64,000 nt of DNA from Streptomyces physcomitrii (GTDB lineage Bacteria; Actinomycetota; Actinomycetes; Streptomycetales; Streptomycetaceae). Both the position numbers and the translations under genes were made by a program. The stretch covers positions 186,001 to 250,000 of the forward strand of contig NZ_JAAWWP010000006.1 of NCBI RefSeq assembly GCF_012273655.1, written 5' to 3'. The notes beneath the pieces were generated by a model, which was not told the origin of the DNA, did not search any database, and saw nothing but the letters and a program-made list of their open reading frames with translations. Positions 57,462-64,000 of the stretch are shown in pieces. Positions within the stretch are counted from its first letter, which is position 1. Each line of letters starts with the position of its first letter.

Positions 57462-58130
57462 TCAGCCGAGTGCGGGCAGCGGACGGGTGGCCACGTCCCA
57501 GGCCTCGTCGTACGGCAGGCCGAACATGCGCAGCAGGTTGGCCGCGAGGCGGTCGCCGGCCTGCCCGGCGTCCATGTGCGGCTCGGCGTCGAGCAGGTGC
57601 ATCAGGCCCAGAAGGGAGCCTCCGGCACTCGCCAGCGCCACTTCGAGATCTCCGACCTGCAGACGGCCGGTGGCCTCGCCCGCGCGGAGGAGTTCACGGG
57701 CCCGCGGGGCCAGTCCGGCGGGAGACGTCAGGCGGGGGAGGCCGACACGGAGCAGGATGCGCGCGACCTGGGGATGGTTGCGCTGCAGACGGCCCGTCAG
57801 CCGCACCCCCACGGCGAACACCTCGGCGCAGTCGTCCAAGTGCGCGACCGCTGACTCCAGTCGCACGCTGTGCTGTTCGAGGAACATGGACATGGCCGCT
57901 TCGAGCACATCCCTCTTGCTCGCGAAATGGCCGTAGAACGTCCCGAACCCGACGTCCGCCGCTTCGGTGATCTCCCGGATGCCCATGTCCGCGCGGTGCT
58001 GCTCGGCGAGCAGGTGCTGTGCCGCATCGAGGAGGGCGGCTCGGGTGTGTGCCCTCCGCCGGGAGAGGCGTTCGGGGCGACCGTGTTCTTCTCGTCGGGT
58101 CACGCAGGGTCTGTCCGCTGCTTCAGCCAT
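57462..58130 (-). CDS. TetR-family regulator 1
   Basis: 222-residue TetR repressor. The N-terminal HTH is TRAALLDAAQHLLAEQHRADMGIREITEAADVGFGTFYGHFASKRDVLEAA; the rest is the ligand domain. ATG 58130 is used. It shares VGFG-F-HF and much of the C-terminal layout with the two TetR genes at 59525-60858, so they are paralogues. An operator-like palindrome lies in its promoter. It is divergent from the amidohydrolase and upstream of the PASTA kinase on the same strand. Confidence 0.93.
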   Translation of the reverse strand: MAEAADRPCVTRREEHGRPERLSRRRAHTRAALLDAAQHLLAEQHRADMGIREITEAADVGFGTFYGHFASKRDVLEAAMSMFLEQHSVRLESAVAHLDDCAEVFAVGVRLTGRLQRNHPQVARILLRVGLPRLTSPAGLAPRARELLRAGEATGRLQVGDLEVALASAGGSLLGLMHLLDAEPHMDAGQAGDRLAANLLRMFGLPYDEAWDVATRPLPALG

Positions 58131-58137
58131 GCCCGAC

Positions 58138-58165
58138 ACGCTACTCAGATTGATGAAAAAATCAA
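58138..58165 (-). promoter_or_regulatory. Promoter of TetR 1 with overlapping operator
   Basis: On the minus strand, TTGATT (-35, plus 58160-58165) and TAGCGT (-10, plus 58138-58143) are 16 bp apart. The palindromic TTGATGA-AAAA-ATCA (58150-58164) lies across the -35 and spacer, the expected place for autorepression. Confidence 0.7.
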
Positions 58166-58345
58166 AACCGATCGAGATTGACGAATCTGATCGATGGATC
58201 CCATGATCTCGGCAGTGCCGGCAGAAGATCCGCCTCGACCGGGTCCTGCCGAGACGTCCCCCGATCCCGCATGCTCCGCTCCCGGACCGCATCCGGTCCG
58301 GGAGCGGCGTGCGAGTCCCCGGAATCCTTGAAACCAGGAGTTGTC

Positions 58346-59506
58346 GTGACCCGAGGTGACCGTTCCCCTTCTCACCGACTCGGTCGGCGAGGTGTGCTGA
58401 AGGCCGCCGGTGCGGCCGGTGCCGCAGCGATCGGCGGTACAGCCGCGCTGGCCGCCAACAGGGCGGCGGCTGTTGACGCGGCGCCGGCCTCACGGCCTGC
58501 GGGCAACTACCGCATCGACGTGCATTGCCACATCATCCCGGACTTCTACCGCGAGTCGCTGGCAGACCATGACATCACCGAGATCGGTGGTGTGCCGGTT
58601 CCCGACTGGTCTCCGCAGCTGGCGGTGCGCTTCATGAACCGCTACGGGATCCAGACCCAGATCGTGTCCGTCTCCGAACCGGGTGTCGTGTATCTGCCGA
58701 CGTCCGACGCCCGTATGGAGATGGCCCAGAAGCTGAACGACTACATCAGCGAGACCTTGGTCCACACCCGGGATGCCCAGCTGGCGCGGCGCTTCGGCGG
58801 TTTCGCGCTGCTTCCCCTCGGAGACCTGACCTCCTCGGACGACATCCAGAACGCCGTCACCGAGGCGAGGCGGGCGATCGACGAACTGAAGCTGGACGGC
58901 ATCGGCATCTTCAGCAGCTACGACGGGGTCTATCTCGGCGACCCTCGTCTCGACCCGTTGATGGAGGCGCTGGACGACCTGGGCGCGATGGTCTTCATCC
59001 ACCCGGTCACCCCGCAGCACTATCCGGACCTGGATCTGCCGCCGTTCCTCTACGAGTTCACCTTCGACACCACCCGCGCGCTGGTCAACATGCTCTACAA
59101 GAAGGTCTACACGCGCTACAAGGGGATCCGCTGGCTCGGCGCACACGCCGGCGGGACCCTGCCGTACATCTCCTACCGCACCAGCCTGCTCTACTCCAAG
59201 ACCGTGGGGCTGGCGCAACTGCTGGGCCTCGACGGGCTCGACGACGCCAATGTGCTGTACCGGCGGCTCTTCGTCGACACCGCCTTGTCTCCCGCTCCGC
59301 AGTCGATGCAGTCGGTCAAGGAGTTGACCGGCGTCGGTCACATCCTCTTCGCCACGGACTGGCCGTTCACGGCGCAGCTGTTCCCGGCCGCCGGGGATCC
59401 CGCCCCTCAGCTCGACGAGACCTTCACCTCGAAGGAGCGGCTGCGGGTGGAGCGGGACAACGCGCGAGAGCAGTTCCCGCGTCTCGTCAAGCGCTTGGAG
59501 AAGTGA
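58346..59506 (+). CDS. Tat-exported amidohydrolase (ACMSD-like, amidohydrolase 2 family)
   Basis: 386-residue TIM-barrel metal hydrolase. A twin-arginine signal is present (LGRRGVLKAAGAAGAAAIGG, cleavage near AAVDAA). Metal ligands are HCH in IDVHCHIIPDFY, His in VFIHPVTPQHY, His in WLGAHAGGTLPY and Asp in FATDWPFTAQ, the pattern of aminocarboxymuconate-semialdehyde decarboxylase-like enzymes. GTG 58346 follows CCAGGAG. It is divergent from TetR 1, and thus probably repressed by it. Exported members of this family are uncommon. The substrate is unknown. Confidence 0.92.
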   Translation: MTRGDRSPSHRLGRRGVLKAAGAAGAAAIGGTAALAANRAAAVDAAPASRPAGNYRIDVHCHIIPDFYRESLADHDITEIGGVPVPDWSPQLAVRFMNRYGIQTQIVSVSEPGVVYLPTSDARMEMAQKLNDYISETLVHTRDAQLARRFGGFALLPLGDLTSSDDIQNAVTEARRAIDELKLDGIGIFSSYDGVYLGDPRLDPLMEALDDLGAMVFIHPVTPQHYPDLDLPPFLYEFTFDTTRALVNMLYKKVYTRYKGIRWLGAHAGGTLPYISYRTSLLYSKTVGLAQLLGLDGLDDANVLYRRLFVDTALSPAPQSMQSVKELTGVGHILFATDWPFTAQLFPAAGDPAPQLDETFTSKERLRVERDNAREQFPRLVKRLEK

Positions 59507-59524
59507 CGGAGAGCCCGCTGCCCT

Positions 59525-60181
59525 TCAGGCGCGCGGTGCGGGCGCCTGGGGCAACGGGCGCCGGGCTACGTCGTCGGCGTCCTCGGCGGAGAGGCCGAGC
59601 ATACGCAGCACAAGGGCGGCCGTCCGCTCGGCGGCCTCGGGGCTCACCACCTCCGGGCGGTGGGATCCGAGTTCGAGCAGTCCGAGGAGCGCGCCTCCCA
59701 CCGCCGAGAGCGCGATGTCAGGGCTGTCCACCGTGAAGCGGCCGCTCGCGGCGCCGACCTCGATGTCCCGCAGGGCCCTGGGGGCGAGACCGCTCTCGGC
59801 GTGCAGCTGCGCCATACCGCGGTGGCGCAGGATCTTGGCCAGCTCCGGGTGGGTCCCGACCATGCCGATCGTCAGACGGACGTTGGCGGCGATCACCTGG
59901 GCGGGGTCGTCGAGCACCGCCGTGACCTCGTCCAGCAGTTGCCCGTACTCCTCCAGCGCGTCCGCCACGGCCGCGTCGAACAGGGCGGACTTGTTCTCGA
60001 AGTGGTTGAAGAACGACCCGAAGCCGACATCCGCTTGTTCCGCGATCCTCTGGATGCTCGCCTCCGGCATCGCGTTCTCCTCGGCCAGGATGACGCGAGC
60101 GGCGGCGATCAGCGAGCGCCGGGTCTGAGCCCGGCGGCGTTCGAAGCGGGTCCCGGTGCGGGACGACTTCTGCTCTGACAT
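59525..60181 (-). CDS. TetR-family regulator 2
   Basis: 218-residue TetR repressor with HTH RRSLIAAARVILAEENAMPEASIQRIAEQADVGFGSFFNHFENKSALFDAA. It is paralogous to regulators 1 and 3. It starts 14 bp after the stop of regulator 3, so the two are one operon, probably expressed from the operator-bearing promoter upstream of 60858. Confidence 0.93.
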   Translation of the reverse strand: MSEQKSSRTGTRFERRRAQTRRSLIAAARVILAEENAMPEASIQRIAEQADVGFGSFFNHFENKSALFDAAVADALEEYGQLLDEVTAVLDDPAQVIAANVRLTIGMVGTHPELAKILRHRGMAQLHAESGLAPRALRDIEVGAASGRFTVDSPDIALSAVGGALLGLLELGSHRPEVVSPEAAERTAALVLRMLGLSAEDADDVARRPLPQAPAPRA

Positions 60182-60195
60182 GGCATCAGCGTAGA

Positions 60196-60858
60196 TCAGC
60201 CGTCGAACGCGGGCGGCAGGGGCTCTCGTGCGATCCGGCGCGCCTCGCTCGACTCGACGCCGAGGGAGACGAGCACGCCTTCCGCCAGCTGATCGGCCGA
60301 TGCGCTCGCATCGGCCTCCGGGTGTGCGTCGAGGAACTGCACCACACCCAGCAGGGCTCCCAGGATCGCCATGAGGGCGAACTCGATGTCCGCGGGGGCG
60401 GCGAACCGCCCCGACTCCACGCCGAGCGCGAGATTCGCCCGCGCCCGGGCGGTCGGGCCCGTGGTGTCGAGGAGCAGTCTGGTGCCCTGGTGCAGGAAGA
60501 TGCGGGCCATCTCGGGCTGCTGCCGTTGCAGCCGCCCGGTGGTGCGGATGCCCAGGGCGAGCACACGGGCCGGATCGTCGATGCCCCGCGTGAGGACGTC
60601 CAGGACCCTGCTGTGCTGCGCGAGGGTCACGTGGACCGCTTCGTCGAAGAGCTCTTCCTTCGAGGTGAAGTGGTTGAAGAAGGAGCCGAAGCCCACGTTG
60701 GCGGTTTCCGTGATCTCCCGGATGGCGACGTTGATCCGCCGCTGGGCGAGGAGGGTCTGCGCGGCTGACACGAGCGCCGCACGCGTGCGCGCCCGCTGGC
60801 GGCCCATCCGTCCTCCGGGCGCACTGCCGGACTTCGCGGTGTTCGCCTCGGGGGACAT
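60196..60858 (-). CDS. TetR-family regulator 3
   Basis: 220-residue TetR repressor. HTH: RAALVSAAQTLLAQRRINVAIREITETANVGFGSFFNHFTSKEELFDEA. It leads the two-gene minus-strand operon and is divergent from the M4 protease gene. Two operator-like palindromes lie in the divergent region, so self-control and control of the protease are likely. Confidence 0.93.
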   Translation of the reverse strand: MSPEANTAKSGSAPGGRMGRQRARTRAALVSAAQTLLAQRRINVAIREITETANVGFGSFFNHFTSKEELFDEAVHVTLAQHSRVLDVLTRGIDDPARVLALGIRTTGRLQRQQPEMARIFLHQGTRLLLDTTGPTARARANLALGVESGRFAAPADIEFALMAILGALLGVVQFLDAHPEADASASADQLAEGVLVSLGVESSEARRIAREPLPPAFDG

Positions 60859-61243
60859 GGAGCCTGCCTTCAGTGCCGCGGCACTCGTTCTGATGGTGTC
60901 GTCACCTGTGATGGTAGTCGTGCTTCCGGTCGGGCTCGGCCGGTCGTGCCGTGGACCTCGCCCCGGGGGTCGGGCGTCACTCCCGGGGTGGCCGCAAGGT
61001 TGATGAATTCATCAGCTGGCATTGACCCGGCCGGGAAGCGATGGCTAGGTTGATGAGAGCATCAGTCATGAGAGGTCGATCAGTTACTCGGCTGTCGACC
61101 GTCCTGGCCGGATGTTCCGCGGTTCTCACCTCCGCGGGCGGGGTTTCGTCACCCCCGGCTGATCCTCCACGGTCCGCATCGCCGGCGAGGGGTCCGTGTC
61201 GACTGAGTGCTTTCCACCCGATTCGAGCAATACGAGGTTTGAC
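60859..61243. other. Divergent TetR/M4 protease intergenic region
   Basis: 385 bp without a supported gene. It contains the promoters and operators listed separately. Several short frames on both strands lack recognisable products. Confidence 0.6.
61001..61064. promoter_or_regulatory. Paired TetR operators and protease promoter
   Basis: TGATGAATTCATCA (61001-61014) is a perfect 14-bp palindrome and TGATGAGAGCATCA (61051-61064) is the second, both preceded by AGGT. TTGACC (61022-61027) and TAGGTT (61046-61051) lie between them with an 18-bp spacer, so the second operator abuts the -10. The arrangement suggests repression by a TetR dimer pair. Confidence 0.8.
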
Positions 61244-63046
61244 ATGCCCATGCATAGAAAGCGCACGCTGCGCGGACTCGGCATCTCGCTCGCGCTGTGC
61301 TCCGGCATCGGCGCCGTCACGCTGCTGCCCAGTCCGAGCGGTGCGGCTCAGCGGCAGACGGTGCCCGTGGCGAGCCAGGCGAAGGGGAAGGACGCCGACA
61401 AGCTCGCCGCCGCCGCGATCCGGGCGCTCGGTGAGCACCCGCGCGACGCCCGCGTCTCCGAGGGTGTGAGCTTCCGCGCCGTCTCCACGCTCGTCGACCC
61501 GGACGGCACCACGCACACCCGGCTCGACCGGACGTACAAGGGCGTACCGGTCCTCGGAGGCGACCTCGTCGTCCACCTGAAGCGCGACGGCGCGTGGAAG
61601 GGCATCTCGCAGACCCTCGGTGCCCCACTGGAGCCGGCGAGCAGCGCGGGCGTCACCGCCGACCGCGCCCTCACCGAGGCCCGCGCCCCCCGGGACGGGC
61701 TGCGCGGCATCTCCGGTGTCAAGGCCGAGGGCAAGCCGCGCCTGGTCGTCGACGCGACCGGCAGCGCGCCGCGCCTCGCCTGGGAGGTGACCACCACGGG
61801 TACGCAGTACGACGGGACGCCGAGCCGACTGGCGACCTATGTCGACGCGGCCGACGGCAAGGTCATCCGTGACGTCCAGCAGATCCGTAGTCTTCGCGCC
61901 ACGGACCTCTCGAAGGCCGCCGCGGTGTCCGGCGACACCCCCGGAGCTGAGGACCGCAAGGCGTTCGAGGAGGCGAAGGCCCGCCAGGAGGCGTCCGACG
62001 GCTCCCCCCGGGCTGTTCCCGCCAAGGGCAGGACGCTCTACGGCGGCGAGGTGGATCTCGGCGCGGTGCAGGTGGGCGACCAGTACGTCCTGCAGGACCC
62101 CGCCCACGGATGGTCCTTCACGACCGACATGCTCAACCTCGGCGACGGACCGCTCTGCTCCACCGACGGGTACTGCTGGAACGGGGTGCCGGTCACCGCC
62201 GACACGGCGCTCTTCGGTGACGGGACGAACGACTCCCGCGACTCGGCGGCGGCCGACGCCCAGTACGGCACCGACGCCACCTGGGACTACTACAACGACG
62301 TACACCGGCGTCAGGGCATCTGGGACATCCCGGTCGGCTCCTACAACCGCGTCCACTACCAGCACAAGTACGTCAACGCGTTCTGGGACGGCGAGAAGAT
62401 GACCTACGGCGACGGCGACGGCGTCGAGTACGGTCCGCTGACCTCACTGGACGTGGCCGGGCACGAGATGTCCCACGGTGTCACGGAGAACACCGCGCGG
62501 CTCGCGTACTTCGGTGAGTCCGGCGGGCTCAACGAGGCCACCTCCGACATCTTCGGCACGATGGTCGAGTTCCACGCCGACAACGCCACCGATCGCGGCG
62601 ACTACCTGGTCGGCGAGCAGTTCGACCTCAAGGAGCACACCGGCTTCCGCCGCATGGACGACCCGGCCTCCGACGGCGACTCCCTCGGCTGCTGGAGCCC
62701 GCGGGCGAAGCTGGTCGACGTCCACTACTCCAGCGGTATCGGCAACCACTTCTACTACCTGCTCGCGGAGGGCTCGGGCGAGAAGACGATCAACGGTACC
62801 GCCCACAACTCGCCCACCTGCGACGGTTCCGCCGTGACCGGCATAGGCCGGGACAAGGCGCAGGCGGTCTGGTACCGGGCGCTGACGACGTACATGACCG
62901 CCCTCACCGACTACCGGCTCGCCCGGGTGGCCACCCTCCGGGCCGCGGCGGACCTGTACGGAGAGGACAGCGCCGAGTACACCGCGGTCGGCGACTCCTG
63001 GGACGCCGTGGGCGTCACCGGCCTCCCGGTCGAGCTGCCCCGCTGA
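61244..63046 (+). CDS. Secreted M4 (thermolysin-like) metalloprotease
   Basis: 600-residue pre-pro-protease. A signal peptide (about 1-35) precedes an FTP/PepSY-type propeptide (about 60-200, including YKGVPVLGGDLVVHL). The catalytic domain follows, with zinc ligands H407 and H411 in GHEMSHGVTE, E408 as the base, and E431 in GGLNEATSD as third ligand. The active-site His region is HYSSGIGNHFYYLL. ATG 61244 follows GAGG. It should degrade extracellular protein. The promoter carries TetR-type operators. Confidence 0.95.
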   Translation: MPMHRKRTLRGLGISLALCSGIGAVTLLPSPSGAAQRQTVPVASQAKGKDADKLAAAAIRALGEHPRDARVSEGVSFRAVSTLVDPDGTTHTRLDRTYKGVPVLGGDLVVHLKRDGAWKGISQTLGAPLEPASSAGVTADRALTEARAPRDGLRGISGVKAEGKPRLVVDATGSAPRLAWEVTTTGTQYDGTPSRLATYVDAADGKVIRDVQQIRSLRATDLSKAAAVSGDTPGAEDRKAFEEAKARQEASDGSPRAVPAKGRTLYGGEVDLGAVQVGDQYVLQDPAHGWSFTTDMLNLGDGPLCSTDGYCWNGVPVTADTALFGDGTNDSRDSAAADAQYGTDATWDYYNDVHRRQGIWDIPVGSYNRVHYQHKYVNAFWDGEKMTYGDGDGVEYGPLTSLDVAGHEMSHGVTENTARLAYFGESGGLNEATSDIFGTMVEFHADNATDRGDYLVGEQFDLKEHTGFRRMDDPASDGDSLGCWSPRAKLVDVHYSSGIGNHFYYLLAEGSGEKTINGTAHNSPTCDGSAVTGIGRDKAQAVWYRALTTYMTALTDYRLARVATLRAAADLYGEDSAEYTAVGDSWDAVGVTGLPVELPR

Positions 63047-63086
63047 CGCTCCTCGCGAGCACCTGAGCCGGCCCCGCCGGTTCAGC

Positions 63087-63122
63087 GGCCGAGGCCCCCG
63101 CGCAGTGCCGGGGGCCTCGGCC
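63087..63122. terminator. Bidirectional terminator
   Basis: A perfect 14-bp stem (63087-63100 with 63109-63122) lies between the convergent protease and transporter genes. Confidence 0.85.
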
Positions 63123-63156
63123 GGTGTCGTACCGCCGTGCGGGGTGGGCCGGTACC

Positions 63157-64000
63157 TCAGCCGGTCTCGGGCGGGCGCGGACCGTCGTCGGATGCCGGGG
63201 GTGTCCTCGGTGCGCGGAACAGGCAGCCGATCGCGGCGGCCAGAACGATGACGCTGACGGCGGTGAGCGAGGCGGACAGGCCGTCCATGAAGGCGGACTT
63301 GACGCCGTCTGCCAGGGCCGTGCCCCGGGCACCGAGCCGATCGGCGACGTGCAGGCCCGCCGCGGCGGAGTCGCGTGCGGCCTCGGCGGTAGCGGCGGGG
63401 AGCCGGTCGAGCGAGTCGGGCAGGTGGGAGCGGTAGTGGCTGCCGTAGATCGACCCCATCAGGGCGATGCCGACGGCCGAGCCGACCTCGCGGGTGGTGT
63501 CGTTCATCGCGGAGGCGACTCCCTGCTGGCCGCGGCCGAGCGAGCCGGTGATGGCGGAGGTGCCCACGGCTCCGGACAGGCCGATGCCGAAGCCCGCCAG
63601 GACGAGTCCGCCGAGGAACGGCGGGTAACCGGAGCCGACGTCGAGCCGGGAGATGACGAACAGTCCGGCGCTCAGCAGGAGCAGGCCGACGGTCATGGTG
63701 GCCTTCATCCCGGCCCGCCGCACCAGGTGCGGGGTGGCCTGGGAGGTGGGCAGGACGACGACGGCGACGGGTACGAGGGCGGCGGCGGCCCTGAGCGGGC
63801 TGTAGCCGAGGATGAGCTGCAGATACTGCAGGCCGACGAAGAAGAACCCGAAGACGGCCATGAACTGCACGAGGACGGTGATCGCGCCCGCCCGGAAGCC
63901 GCGGATGCCGAACAGGGCGGGATCGAGCAGGGGGTGCTCACGCCGCAGTCCGAGCCAGGCGTAGGCGGTGAAGGCCAGCACCGTGACCACGAGGGCGGCG
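63157..64000 (-). CDS. MFS transporter (DHA2-type), C-terminal part
   Basis: 281 residues visible; the 5' end lies beyond the window. At least five hydrophobic helices are seen (GAITVLVQFMAVFGFFFVGLQYL, RAAAALVPVAVVVLPTSQ, LLLLSAGLFVISRL, FLGGLVLAGFGIGLSGAVG, AVSVIVLAAAIGCLF). FFVGLQYLQLILGYSPLRAAAALVP and ASAMNDTTREVGSAVGIALMGSIYGSHY match the drug:H+ antiporter 2 family. The substrate is unknown. Confidence 0.9.
   Translation of the reverse strand, partial: AALVVTVLAFTAYAWLGLRREHPLLDPALFGIRGFRAGAITVLVQFMAVFGFFFVGLQYLQLILGYSPLRAAAALVPVAVVVLPTSQATPHLVRRAGMKATMTVGLLLLSAGLFVISRLDVGSGYPPFLGGLVLAGFGIGLSGAVGTSAITGSLGRGQQGVASAMNDTTREVGSAVGIALMGSIYGSHYRSHLPDSLDRLPAATAEAARDSAAAGLHVADRLGARGTALADGVKSAFMDGLSASLTAVSVIVLAAAIGCLFRAPRTPPASDDGPRPPETG

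Overview
The window is high-GC, codon-biased DNA typical of a Streptomyces chromosome. The evidence is a hopanoid locus, a conservon (CvnA-D), a c-di-AMP riboswitch in front of a secreted LysM/M23 hydrolase, a monomeric NADP isocitrate dehydrogenase, many GTG starts, and several Tat and Sec secreted proteins. The species cannot be fixed from the sequence.

Layout. Bases 1-5894 hold the distal end of a hopanoid operon: a cut polyprenyl synthase, squalene-hopene cyclase, an HpnG-like phosphorylase, radical SAM HpnH and an HpnO-like aminotransferase. Bases 5956-10623 hold a tyrosine phosphatase, the riboswitch-controlled LysM/M23 protein, an SGNH hydrolase and a metallo-beta-lactamase-fold hydrolase. 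Bases 11013-14991 are a five-gene conservon (histidine-kinase-like, roadblock, DUF742, GTPase, GAF). Bases 15260-21217 hold threonine catabolism (tdh-kbl), a LysR regulator, a YjbR protein and icd. Bases 21323-26631 hold a secreted GH30 glycosidase, a Tat-exported TagC-like beta-propeller, a glycosyltransferase and an Fe/2-oxoglutarate oxygenase.

Two identical tRNA-Pro(GGG) genes in opposite orientation (26896-26969 and 31481-31554) bracket a thiolase, an MFS exporter with an extra C-terminal domain, and a DUF309 protein. Downstream of the second tRNA (about 31.6-40.2 kb) the content is accessory: lower-GC sequence, an orphan membrane protein, an alpha/beta hydrolase, an SDR/AraC pair, a MarR/nitroreductase pair, and two secreted proteins that look like an alginate or uronate-degrading pair.

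Bases 40376-46889 are a compact uncharacterised biosynthetic cluster: two stand-alone condensation-fold proteins, a methyltransferase, an acyl carrier protein, a ketosynthase with an intact catalytic set, and an SDR beyond a strong terminator. A flippase-like membrane protein and an ABC exporter follow. The exporter has a MerR-type promoter with a 19-bp spacer and is predicted to be leaderless.

Bases 50100-64000 are rich in signalling: an OYE-like reductase with an AraC regulator, a PAS-GAF-PP2C-HATPase phosphatase with a Lys in place of a usual metal-ligand Asp, a PASTA kinase, a Tat-exported amidohydrolase, three paralogous TetR repressors that share a visible candidate operator (TTGATGA-N4-ATCA), an M4 metalloprotease, and a cut MFS transporter.

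The strongest candidates for new biology are the condensation/KS/ACP cluster, the TetR operator network, the MerR-type leaderless exporter promoter and the altered PP2C phosphatase.
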